Assembly: GCA_009885705.1 (NCBI GenBank)
Contig: VFKF01000466.1
Coordinates: forward strand, 1-34,406
Origin: Nitrospira sp.
Lineage (GTDB): Bacteria; Nitrospirota; Nitrospiria; Nitrospirales; Nitrospiraceae
Length of the DNA: 34,406 bases
Direction: 5' to 3'
Made by a program: the position numbers and the translations under genes. The notes under the pieces were generated by a model that worked only from the letters and a program-made list of their open reading frames with translations, made no database searches and was not told the DNA's origin. Of this stretch, positions 26,380 to 34,406 are shown in pieces (the stretch's first letter is position 1; each line of letters begins with the position of its first letter).

Positions 26380-26871
26380 TCAATCCGGCGGCAATTTATC
26401 GGGATCGATTTCAAGGAGCCGCAATCGGCCGTTGGTAATGTGTTCGGTCTTGTAGAGGCGGTCGCCCAGTTGCATCGTGCCGACGAGCAGCGACCCGTTG
26501 ACGACAAAGGTGAAGTCCCCCTTCGAGGGCGGTTTGAAGGTGCCGCGGATCACGGCAGTATCGTTGCTGCGGGAGATGGTCGAGGAGATATCCAGCTCAT
26601 AGTTGGCACCATCGAACAGTTCGACGGTAATTCTGGGATGGGGCCTAGCTCCGGCATCCTTGAGGACCTGGAGCAGGGGAAGGTCGAGCACGATCTCACG
26701 ATCGCGGAGTACCCAGGGCCTGCGCGGCGTCGGTTGATCGGTCGCGGGAGGAGCCGGGACTGTCTGCCATAAGCTTTTCGGAGCCGGACGTTCATCGGCC
26801 GAGACGATCTGAGGGATGACCCCGCTCAGCATTGCTACGGTGAGAAGCAGTTGAGTCAATCGATGGACCAC
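26380..26871 (-). CDS. Secreted stand-alone propeptide-like protein, homologous to the prodomain of the adjacent metalloprotease
   Basis: Signal peptide, then ~110 aa co-linear with residues preceding the protease domain of the neighbouring gene (LFD, LD, RG, GT, RLYK, RL.E.D...LPPD); ends exactly at LPPD. Confidence 0.8.
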   Translation of the reverse strand: MVHRLTQLLLTVAMLSGVIPQIVSADERPAPKSLWQTVPAPPATDQPTPRRPWVLRDREIVLDLPLLQVLKDAGARPHPRITVELFDGANYELDISSTISRSNDTAVIRGTFKPPSKGDFTFVVNGSLLVGTMQLGDRLYKTEHITNGRLRLLEIDPDKLPPD

Positions 26872-26985
26872 AGAGTCGTCTCCTTATGTCTCGGGTCGAG
26901 TGCCGTTCGATCATTATATAGAGCGGAACGGCTGGGTGCGATGGTGAAGGGTGCAGGAGTCTCGCTCGTGGGTATGTCCTTGCGG

Positions 26986-28407
26986 TTAGGGGGAGACGAC
27001 TCTCAAGTTGGTCGGCGCAGCCGGAGGCGTCAGATTTGCGACCGATGTACGCCAGGCAGCGACTGTTTGACGCACGTCGTTCATGGAGCGGGCATTGTCG
27101 GCAGAGTTTGCCGGATCGGCGCTGTAGTCGATCCCGGCCGGTCTGCCGTTGATGAGGATGTTTGGGTTGGAAAAGTACTTCACGCGCGGGCAGGAGACGG
27201 TCGGGCAGGCGTAGGCCATGATCGTCCTGAATTTTCCGATTTCGTCCCGGTATCCGAACGAATAGGGAGAGACTCCCGTGCCGCCCGTGGCCCGGTCATG
27301 TGCGTTGCCCATGTTATGGCCCATCTCGTGAGCGAGGGTATTGTTCGCGACGCAGTCGCGCGCCGTCACGCTGAACGCGGAACTGGCGAAACTGGCCCGA
27401 GGGCCGTTCGCCATGACATAGGCGATGCCGCAATAGCCGCCGCCGTTGTCGACGATCAACGCAACGAGATCGGCCCGGTACTGATCGCGCAGCTGATGGA
27501 CTTGATCCATGATTCCGTCGGTCGTGCTCCGCAAGCGAGAGAGATCGGTATCGATGACACCCGATTCCGTATAGGCCACCTCGGCCATATGGACAAGCTG
27601 GAGCTGCATAGCGATCCGGCTGTTACTGTAGGCTTGATTCGCCGAATCGACGCCTAACTGGATCAACGCCTCGATCGCCGCCTGGCCGCCTTCCTGGGTT
27701 TTCGCCGCGGTCGTGTAGACCACCAGCAGGTCGACAAGGGTATCGCCGACTGCTGCGGCAGTCGGATCGGTAGGCGGCGCCGTTCCTCCGGCAGGAGGAG
27801 CGGCGCTGGCGGTCGCGTCGTCGGCGACGACGAGGGGATGGTGATCCGGGGGGAGGGACTCCTCGTCCACTTCCACCAGTCGGTGAGCGATTCCGCCGGT
27901 CGATTCGATCTTGTACAGACGTTGGTTCGACAGAATCGTCCCGGCGATGGTCGTGCCCTGAGCGACCAAGGTGACGTCGCTCCCTGCCTCTCCCCGCAGC
28001 CGTCCCCGCCAGATTTTCGTCTGTTTCGGATGCTCGCGCAGCGGCTCGAGATCCAGCACTCGCGTTCCGGCATCGAAGAGGTTCATCGTGACTTCCGGTT
28101 GCGCCTCAACGCGTGGGCGATGTAAGAGCTCGAGCGCGGCAGGGTTGAGCGTCATGCTGCGATGCCGCCTCACCCATCGTTTGGTGATCGGTGGCGTCGG
28201 CAGTGCCTGGGCGATAGGAGGAGGTATGACGCTTGGGGTCTCTGAGAATAACGGAGTCTGGGGTGGCGTCGACGCACCTTTGACGAGGGGAGGGGTCCCG
28301 AAGGTCATCGCACCGAGACAGAGGACTATCGCACTCGCTGTACGCAACGAGTGTCGGTGCATTGCACCGTTTTTCAGTGGCAGTGGATGCGGGGTCATCG
28401 GCTCCAT
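26986..28407 (-). CDS. Secreted reprolysin-like (M12-type) zinc metallopeptidase with N-terminal propeptide
   Basis: HEMGHNMGNAHD zinc motif (HExxHxxGxxH); propeptide-like N-terminal region; C-terminal stub TPPAAPTNLRVVSP. RBS GGGAGGG before ATG 28407. Confidence 0.88.
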   Translation of the reverse strand: MEPMTPHPLPLKNGAMHRHSLRTASAIVLCLGAMTFGTPPLVKGASTPPQTPLFSETPSVIPPPIAQALPTPPITKRWVRRHRSMTLNPAALELLHRPRVEAQPEVTMNLFDAGTRVLDLEPLREHPKQTKIWRGRLRGEAGSDVTLVAQGTTIAGTILSNQRLYKIESTGGIAHRLVEVDEESLPPDHHPLVVADDATASAAPPAGGTAPPTDPTAAAVGDTLVDLLVVYTTAAKTQEGGQAAIEALIQLGVDSANQAYSNSRIAMQLQLVHMAEVAYTESGVIDTDLSRLRSTTDGIMDQVHQLRDQYRADLVALIVDNGGGYCGIAYVMANGPRASFASSAFSVTARDCVANNTLAHEMGHNMGNAHDRATGGTGVSPYSFGYRDEIGKFRTIMAYACPTVSCPRVKYFSNPNILINGRPAGIDYSADPANSADNARSMNDVRQTVAAWRTSVANLTPPAAPTNLRVVSP

Positions 28408-28607
28408 GGAACGTCCCTCCCTCATGTGGCAACCTGTCGTAGGCCAAGGAGAGAGCAAGGGCGGTGCCTTTCCCTGGGGTCGGCTCTCTCGGGGGGGGTG
28501 GCGCGGCGCTCTGTAATATCAAGCGATTCGAAGGCGGACAAAAAATGGCAGGGAGAGGATCTGTAGGAATATCCTGTCATAGGGAACAGAAATGGAGGGT
28601 GGCGCCT

Positions 28608-28919
28608 TCATATCTTCGAGGCGAGAGAGGCCCAGGCGAGGAGATCGTCCGGCGCTTCTAAGATGTCGACCTGAACCTCATAATAATTCTTGAGCGTCTG
28701 AGTGGAGGTGGGAGTGAAGGGCTTCATGCCCCGGTCTTTGTATAGACTGATCGTCTTTGGGGTCACTTTAAAGTAGAGCCGGCCCTTGTGGATAATGCCG
28801 AAGAACCGGTCCCCTTGGTAGAGTCCGTATCCACCGAACATGGCGCGGGAGGTCAGGCCCCGCAACCCGCTGAGTTGATCCAGAACGAAGTCTCGAAACC
28901 CGTCGTGTTTCGGTGCCAT
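28608..28919 (-). CDS. TfoX N-terminal domain protein
   Basis: FVLDQLSGLRGLTSRAMFGGYGLYQGDRFFGIIHKGRLYFKVTPKT. Confidence 0.88.
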   Translation of the reverse strand: MAPKHDGFRDFVLDQLSGLRGLTSRAMFGGYGLYQGDRFFGIIHKGRLYFKVTPKTISLYKDRGMKPFTPTSTQTLKNYYEVQVDILEAPDDLLAWASLASKI

Positions 28920-28927
28920 GGCGGAGG

Positions 28928-29788
28928 TTAGAGCGGTTTGCGCGCTGCGACCATTCGCACCGCCATGGGGAATACGATGCGGCCACCGCGTCTGTAGTTG
29001 GATGCGGCCTGAGTGATGCGCTGCTTGACGTCTTGTTTCTGCGCGTCAGTCAGCTTGGCCATCAGATTTTGGACCGGCGCGGCGATTTCCATCAGGCTGG
29101 TGTAGTACTCGTCCGCCGAGGCATAGGACCATTCGGCGAGAAATTCCTGCTCCGTCACATCGATCAATCCAGCCTGTTGGAACAGGCCGGCCAACTCGCC
29201 CGATTTGGCCAATCTGAAAATCCCCGGGGCGGCTGGATCCGGCGGCGGCAGTTCGATGACTTGTTTGATGGCGGCCATGGAGAGTCCGATCGAAGGGTTC
29301 TTCTCCGGCGCGGACCAGACCGCGGTCGCAACCCAGGCTCCCGGTTTCAAGACGCGGGCGATTTCGTCGGCGGCCTTTGGAATCTCAGGAAGAAACATTA
29401 AACAGAAACGGCTTGTCGCGGCATCAAACACATTCGCCTCAAATGGAAGCGCCGTCACATCGCCTGCTTGGAACGTGATGTGGTTGAGCCCTAGCCTGTT
29501 CGCTTTGCGCCGTGCGACCTCAAGCATCTGTTCGGCGAGGTCCATCCCGATGACGCTGCCGTTCGGCCCAACAGTCTGTGCTCCGAGCAGCGCGGGATAG
29601 CCGGTGCCGGAACCCAAATCGAGAACCTTCATTCCCGTATGCAGACGCGCATCGGCGACGAGCCGGTGGTTCAAGAACGCCATCTGCTCGTCGAAGTAGC
29701 GGTCCCACTTTTCCCATCCGCCGGCGACCCGATTCCAATCCTGACGTTGACCTTCGATGACTTGCTGCGCGGTCGGTTGTGGCGCCAT
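28928..29788 (-). CDS. Class I SAM-dependent methyltransferase
   Basis: MKVLDLGSGTGYPALLGAQTVGPNGSVIGMDLAEQMLEVARRKA; IARVLKPGAWVATAVW. Confidence 0.9.
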   Translation of the reverse strand: MAPQPTAQQVIEGQRQDWNRVAGGWEKWDRYFDEQMAFLNHRLVADARLHTGMKVLDLGSGTGYPALLGAQTVGPNGSVIGMDLAEQMLEVARRKANRLGLNHITFQAGDVTALPFEANVFDAATSRFCLMFLPEIPKAADEIARVLKPGAWVATAVWSAPEKNPSIGLSMAAIKQVIELPPPDPAAPGIFRLAKSGELAGLFQQAGLIDVTEQEFLAEWSYASADEYYTSLMEIAAPVQNLMAKLTDAQKQDVKQRITQAASNYRRGGRIVFPMAVRMVAARKPL

Positions 29789-29839
29789 GGGGTACCTCTC
29801 TACGTATGTCGAATGACCATTGACGAATGACGGTCCGGT

Positions 29840-30103
29840 TTATCCGCCGCTCAGAGCACAGACGATATAGATGTGGTCGCCTGGTTCAATTGGGACGGCG
29901 AGGTGGGGAGCCTGTTCTCCATTCACAAAGATGCGAATGTGCGGTCTGATCGCATCCTGCTCGGTGACGATACGAAAACGAAGACCTGGGTAGCGCTGAT
30001 CCAATGTCGATAAGATCTCGGCAAGAGTCTGGCCTTGGACCTCCACGTCGCTCTTGTGCGTATAGGAGCGAAGTGCGCTCGGGATATGCACGGTCACAGT
30101 CAA
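29840..30103 (-). CDS. MoaD/ThiS-like small sulfur-carrier/ubiquitin-fold protein
   Basis: MTVTVHIPSALRSYTHKSDVEVQGQTLAEILSTLDQRYPGL...IRIFVNGEQ...GDHIYIVCALSGG, C-terminal GG; TTG start overlaps the upstream stop (TTGA). Confidence 0.9.
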   Translation of the reverse strand: MTVTVHIPSALRSYTHKSDVEVQGQTLAEILSTLDQRYPGLRFRIVTEQDAIRPHIRIFVNGEQAPHLAVPIEPGDHIYIVCALSGG

Positions 30104-31248
30104 AACTCCGCGGCCTCCACCGAGTAAATTTCAGGCAGGTGCCGGGCCACGCAGGTCCAGGTCACGCCCGCGTTCCGGCTCGCCCAGATCTCGCCCTGCG
30201 TCGTCCCGAGATAGAGTCCCACCGGATCCTGTGCATCTCTGGTCATGGCCTGACGTTTCACGGTCCACCAGGCGTTCGCGCGGGGGAATCCTTTATCCAG
30301 CCGCGTCCAGCTCTTGCCCGCGTTCTTCGTCACGTATGCCGCCGGCTTGCCCTCTGGACTGACGCGTGGCCACACGGTGGCCGCATCCATCGGGAACACC
30401 CAGGCGATGTCCATATTACGTGGATGGACGACCATCGGAAACCCGACGTCGCCGACCTTCTTCGGCATATTCTTTCCAATCCGAACCCATTCGTTCGACG
30501 GCCGATCGATTCGATAGATGCCGCAATGGTTCTGTTGATAGAGCCGATCCGGGTTGCTTGGACAGAGCCGGATGCAATGGGGATCGTGGGCGGTCGGTAT
30601 GCTTCGATAGAACCCCTCTACCACGTCCAGACCTTGAATGAGCGGTGTGAAGGTCTTCCCCCCATCGATGGATTCATGGACTCCGCCCCCGGACATGCCG
30701 AAGTAGAGGTGTGTGGGATCGCGCGGGTCTACGGTGATCGAATGAAGTTTCGGGCCATCCGGCGTGCCGTCCTGCACCGTACCCATCCACTCGCGGTACT
30801 GCGGATCGTCGTTGATAGACGAAAACGGCTTCCAGGTGACACCACCGTCATTGGATCGGAAGAGGCCTTGCGGGGAGGTTCCGGCGTACCAGGCGTCAGG
30901 CTCGTTCGCATGGCAGGGCGTCAGCCAGAAGACATGATCGACCGACCGGCCTTTCTGGTCTTCCGGTATTTTGGCAAAGGCCGGCGGGTTCGTCGCTTCC
31001 TTCCAGGTTCTGCCCTTATCGATTGACCGAAAGATGGTCGGTCCCAAATGCCCGGTGCTGGCTGCCATCAAGATCGTGCGCCGGTCCCGTGGGTCGGCGA
31101 CGACATGATGGACGATGTTGCCGAGGAAGATCGGCGCCGAGACCTTCCATGTCCGCCTCGTCCGGTCGCTTTTGAGAGTAAAGGCACCCTTTCTAGTTCC
31201 GATCAAGAGCGTCACGGCTCCGCTCTTTGGGGCACTCGACGATTTCAT
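30100..31248 (-). CDS. BNR/Asp-box beta-propeller protein (sialidase-like fold)
   Basis: Five Asp-box-like motifs: SIDKGRTW, SNDGGVTW, SIDGGKTF, TKNAGKSW, SRNAGVTW. Confidence 0.88.
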   Translation of the reverse strand: MKSSSAPKSGAVTLLIGTRKGAFTLKSDRTRRTWKVSAPIFLGNIVHHVVADPRDRRTILMAASTGHLGPTIFRSIDKGRTWKEATNPPAFAKIPEDQKGRSVDHVFWLTPCHANEPDAWYAGTSPQGLFRSNDGGVTWKPFSSINDDPQYREWMGTVQDGTPDGPKLHSITVDPRDPTHLYFGMSGGGVHESIDGGKTFTPLIQGLDVVEGFYRSIPTAHDPHCIRLCPSNPDRLYQQNHCGIYRIDRPSNEWVRIGKNMPKKVGDVGFPMVVHPRNMDIAWVFPMDAATVWPRVSPEGKPAAYVTKNAGKSWTRLDKGFPRANAWWTVKRQAMTRDAQDPVGLYLGTTQGEIWASRNAGVTWTCVARHLPEIYSVEAAEF

Positions 31249-31268
31249 CTTCAGCCTCCGTTTGACGG

Positions 31269-31703
31269 CTACTTCAACGTCTGGAGCGTCTCGCGCAGTT
31301 CTTTCAATTCGGTCACCAGGAGATCCAGGTGCTGGTCGCGCTGCGGTTGATCGTCCTTGAACTTCCAGAGCCGCCCGAAGATGGCGCCGAGCTCTTTCTT
31401 ATGTGTCTTGGCCAGGTCGTAGGCCGGTGTTTTAGCCTGCGCGTCGGTCACGCCGCAGAAGGAATCCATGAGGGCGTGCAGTTGGTTGTGAAGGTCGTCG
31501 AACGCGGTATCGACGCCCTTGCCGCCCTTGGCTTTCGCCGCTGTGGCCTCCATCATGTTCGTCAGATTGATCATCGTTTCGACGCCGCTGGCACCCTTGG
31601 CCTGCGTCGCATAGTCGCCCGCCCGTGGGTAAAACAAATAGCTGCAGCCGCTGAGGCTGAGTAGCAGGACTGAGGCAGTGAGAAATCCTATTTCGCGTCG
31701 CAT
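31269..31703 (-). CDS. Hypothetical lipoprotein
   Basis: Lipobox LLSLSGC; helical mature domain; co-directional with neighbours. Confidence 0.75.
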   Translation of the reverse strand: MRREIGFLTASVLLLSLSGCSYLFYPRAGDYATQAKGASGVETMINLTNMMEATAAKAKGGKGVDTAFDDLHNQLHALMDSFCGVTDAQAKTPAYDLAKTHKKELGAIFGRLWKFKDDQPQRDQHLDLLVTELKELRETLQTLK

Positions 31704-31716
31704 GGCAACCTCCCGG

Positions 31717-32118
31717 TTAATGAGTACGTCGAGCCGTCAAGTATTTTTTCCATGGCGTCCAATAATGTGTCCGCCATCCCTCGTCGATGAGGGCATAGGT
31801 GTGAGCCGGCACGTTCGCCTGAATCAACTCGATCTGTCCGCCTCGGCCGGCCTCGCTGAACAGGAGTGTGAGGATCGAATCCGTATCGCCTGGCTTCCAA
31901 CTGTCGGCCCGCCAGGATTGGACGATCATCCGATGGGGGACGACGACGAGGGTCTTTCCCCGCAGCCCGCCGACGAAGATGGAGAAACGCGCGCCGACCT
32001 TGCGGCTGATCGCAGCCTTGCCCCCGATCGCGGCAGCGTGCTGTTTCGCGTCGAGATAGAGGTCGAATAGCTCGCGTGGCGACGCGGCGAACCGGACAGT
32101 TTGGTGGATGATCTTCAT
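31717..32118 (-). CDS. SRPBCC/AHSA1-like domain protein
   Basis: MKIIHQTVRFAASPRELFDLYLDAKQHAAAIGGKAAISRKVGARFSIFVGGLRGKTLVVVPHRMIVQSWR. Confidence 0.88.
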   Translation of the reverse strand: MKIIHQTVRFAASPRELFDLYLDAKQHAAAIGGKAAISRKVGARFSIFVGGLRGKTLVVVPHRMIVQSWRADSWKPGDTDSILTLLFSEAGRGGQIELIQANVPAHTYALIDEGWRTHYWTPWKKYLTARRTH

Positions 32119-32151
32119 GGGTCGTTTCTCCCTCCCGAGCTCGGAGGTGGA

Positions 32152-32520
32152 TCACATGGCTTTTCTCCGATGGATCATCACCGAATTGCCATCCGGATCT
32201 GATACGGCAGCCATGCGGCAGACCGGCGTCTCGAACGGTTCCAGAACGAATGTGCAGCCGCTCGATTTGAGGCGCGCGATCGCGCCGTCGAAATCGTCTA
32301 CTTCCAGCCCGACCGATCCGCCTCCGGGAGAGGGTTTCCACTCGGGTGCGCCGTTGCCGATGGAGAGGGTGCCGGTTCCGATATCGTACTCCACGAATCC
32401 CTGATCTCCGGTTCCGAAGCAACGCGACTCCGTCAACCCCAGCACCCCTTCATAGAACGCTCGCGCCCGGCGCAGGTCTGTCACGGGATAACCCACAAAT
32501 GCAATCTCGACCACTTTCAT
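32152..32520 (-). CDS. VOC (glyoxalase/bleomycin-resistance-like) family protein
   Basis: VVEIAFVGYPVTDLRRARAFYEGVLGL...FVEYDIGTGTLSIGN...SDPDGNSVMIHR. Confidence 0.9.
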   Translation of the reverse strand: MKVVEIAFVGYPVTDLRRARAFYEGVLGLTESRCFGTGDQGFVEYDIGTGTLSIGNGAPEWKPSPGGGSVGLEVDDFDGAIARLKSSGCTFVLEPFETPVCRMAAVSDPDGNSVMIHRRKAM

Positions 32521-32539
32521 GAGACACCTTTCTCTTCCG

Positions 32540-33139
32540 CTACGATTTCCGAATGTACGTGATCTCCAGAAACTTCATCTCTTTGCCATGCCCGTGACTG
32601 CCGTACATCTCGAAGGTCTGGTTGTTGTTGTCGATGATCTTCCAGACCGCGCGGTGCGACATCTTGCCGCCGCCCGGCTCCGGGTGCGAGCCCTTCAAGG
32701 TGATGGTCTTGCCGTCGGCGCTGGCCGTGCCGTCCATGAAGAAAATCCCCGTTCCCATGCTATCGATCCAGGCGGTGACATACTTCTTGGTCAAGTTGTC
32801 GTATCCATCGATGCCGATGCCGGAGAAGGGCTGTCCCATCATCTGGCTGTGGTATTCCTGGTAGAGAAAGCGTCCGTCGAGCAATGTCTTCATCTCTGCC
32901 GTGCCGGCTGATTCCGTCGGAGGCTTCCCTGGCTCCATCCATTCCTTGGTGTTTGTCGTCCAACTGCCGGCCAGTCCCGCAAACTGTTTGTGCGGCTTGC
33001 CGGGCGTGCCCAGCTTCTTCCAGAGCTCCATCATGGCCTGCTGGTCCATCGGCTTTTCGTGTTTTTTCTCTTTGGCGAGGGCCGGCGAAAGGGTCAGCAC
33101 AACGCTCAGTGTTGCAACTGCGAATTGGACGAAACGCAT
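32540..33139 (-). CDS. Secreted DUF1579-like protein
   Basis: Signal peptide; HKQFAGLAGSWTTNTKEWMEPGKPPTESAGTAEMKTLLDGRFLYQEYHSQMMGQPFSGIGIDGYDNLTKKYVTAWIDSMGTGIFFMDGTASADGKTITLKG. Confidence 0.85.
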   Translation of the reverse strand: MRFVQFAVATLSVVLTLSPALAKEKKHEKPMDQQAMMELWKKLGTPGKPHKQFAGLAGSWTTNTKEWMEPGKPPTESAGTAEMKTLLDGRFLYQEYHSQMMGQPFSGIGIDGYDNLTKKYVTAWIDSMGTGIFFMDGTASADGKTITLKGSHPEPGGGKMSHRAVWKIIDNNNQTFEMYGSHGHGKEMKFLEITYIRKS

Positions 33140-33154
33140 GGCGGCCTCCTTGGT

Positions 33155-33682
33155 TTATTGCTCAGCCAATTGTTTCAGATTGGCCAAGCCGGTTTCAAAG
33201 TCTTTTCCGACCATCTTATCCATGCCGATCACCAGATCCATGACTTTCATCATGAAGGGCTGCGGGCCATGCATGGCCCAGGTTAGGGTTGTGGCAGTAC
33301 CCCCACCCTCCAAGGTGAATTCGGCTTGGTTGTGAGCTTCAAATGGTTTCAGAAAGTCGAGCTTGATTACGACTCGTGATGAAGGAACGGTGCTGACAAT
33401 CTCCATGCGTCCCGTGCCGACATCGTTATTGCCGTCCCAGTCGAGCACGGCACCCGCTCCCTGGGGCGCGCCGCTGTAGACCTTCTTCATTGCGGGATCC
33501 ATCTTTTCCCATGGCGACCAGGAAGCCCACTGATGCAGATCTTCGATGAGTCCGAAGACGTTCTCCGGCGGAGCCGCGATGGTTGACGACCGTTGAATCC
33601 GGAACGTATCGGGCTTGGTTGTCGCATAGGTGAGAAGACTGGCGACTAGCAGGGCTCCGATGATGCCGATCTTCTTGAACAT
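33155..33682 (-). CDS. SRPBCC family (polyketide-cyclase-like) protein
   Basis: FRIQRSSTIAAPPENVFGLIEDLHQWASWSPWEKMDPAMKKVYSGAPQGAGAVLDWDGN; N-terminal hydrophobic segment. Confidence 0.88.
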   Translation of the reverse strand: MFKKIGIIGALLVASLLTYATTKPDTFRIQRSSTIAAPPENVFGLIEDLHQWASWSPWEKMDPAMKKVYSGAPQGAGAVLDWDGNNDVGTGRMEIVSTVPSSRVVIKLDFLKPFEAHNQAEFTLEGGGTATTLTWAMHGPQPFMMKVMDLVIGMDKMVGKDFETGLANLKQLAEQ

Positions 33683-33815
33683 GGTGAGGCCTCCTCTCTA
33701 TGACGGATACTATACTGAATTGGCGATGACGAGCACCGTCTTGTTGAGGGCACGGATAGAGTTTGCGTGAGTCGAGTAGTCATTCCGGAAGCATCTCCAA
33801 ATAGTAGCGCACGTG

Positions 33816-34400
33816 TCAGTCGAGGATCGTCAGCGCGGTCTCCGCAGTCTGTCTCACGACGTCGGCCGGTGTGCCGGCTTTGATCATCACGATCGTGCCC
33901 TGCATTATGGTGACCAGAACACGCGCCAGCGAGAGGGGGTCTTTGCCGCTCCCCAGTCCGCCTTCTTGTTTGGCGCGGGTCAGCAGCTTGAAGAACGCGG
34001 CTTCCAGCATCTGCAGCCGTTCCGACACTTTCAGGGCGATGTCTTTCTCATGTGGGGCCAGCTCTACCAGGGTGTTGGTCATCATGCAGCCTCGGCGTAA
34101 CGGATCGGAGAGGCCGAATTCCAGCATGGCGACGATGAATTGGCGAATGAGAGGAAGTGCCGGGCCCGGTTGGCTCAGGATGGAGATTCTGCTGCCGACA
34201 CCGCCGCCCATGCAATAGAGGTCCATGGCTTTCAGGAACAACTCGCGCTTGTCGCCGAAGGTGGCGTAAAGGCTGCCGCGATTGATGTCCATCGCAGTCA
34301 GCAGATCTTGCATCGAAGTGGCTTCGTAGCCCTTGTGCCAGAAGACCTGCATGGCCTTCTCAAGCGCTTCATCCGGATTGAAAGCTTTTGGGCGAGACAT
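33816..34400 (-). CDS. TetR family transcriptional regulator
   Basis: FNPDEALEKAMQVFWHKGYEATSMQDLLTAMDINRGSLYATFGDKRELFLKAMDLY. Confidence 0.93.
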   Translation of the reverse strand: MSRPKAFNPDEALEKAMQVFWHKGYEATSMQDLLTAMDINRGSLYATFGDKRELFLKAMDLYCMGGGVGSRISILSQPGPALPLIRQFIVAMLEFGLSDPLRRGCMMTNTLVELAPHEKDIALKVSERLQMLEAAFFKLLTRAKQEGGLGSGKDPLSLARVLVTIMQGTIVMIKAGTPADVVRQTAETALTILD

Positions 34401-34406
34401 ACAGGC

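Noticed and set aside
26851-27657. 268-aa plus-strand ORF opposite the metalloprotease
   Set aside because: Antisense to the HExxHxxGxxH protease; no domain features.
30004-31026. 340-aa plus-strand ORF opposite the BNR propeller gene
   Set aside because: Antisense shadow of an Asp-box repeat protein.
1-34406. Search for tRNA genes, CRISPR repeats, transposase ORFs or attachment-site repeats
   Set aside because: No T-loop-like sequences outside CDSs, no spaced direct repeats and no integrase/transposase motifs noticed by eye; not a computed result.

Overview
Gene-dense, GC-rich bacterial chromosomal window. Gene content and order resemble Nitrospira/Nitrospirota, but this is inference only. 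No rRNA, tRNA, CRISPR, transposase or phage genes were seen.

Layout from left to right:
(1) A minus-strand block rlmN - M16 peptidase (catalytic) - M16 peptidase (HxxEH-less partner) - larE, with larE truncated by the window edge.
(2) A plus-strand block: lytic transglycosylase, ZapB-like coiled coil, zapA, a 579-bp non-coding gap containing a convincing 6S-RNA-like fold, rny, ymdB-type phosphoesterase, xseA (possible ACG start), xseB, tlyA and an NAD-dependent epimerase. These are followed by a minus-strand rhodanese, then plus-strand cutA, M23 peptidase and fhs.
(3) hflK-hflC on the minus strand.
(4) An arsenic island: arsR-acr3-arsC on the plus strand converging on arsM-arsS on the minus strand, with two ATCAA-N6-TTGAT-type ArsR operator candidates.
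(5) A minus-strand accessory region: cytochrome P460 lipoprotein, DUF488, a stand-alone propeptide-like secreted protein beside a reprolysin-like metalloprotease, TfoX-N protein, methyltransferase, MoaD-like protein overlapping a BNR beta-propeller, lipoprotein, two SRPBCC proteins, a VOC protein, a DUF1579 protein and a TetR regulator.

Most interesting observations: the orphan prodomain/metalloprotease pair, the 6S-like RNA fold, the MoaD/BNR-propeller pair, the ArsR operators with a possibly leaderless arsR, and the likely non-canonical xseA start.
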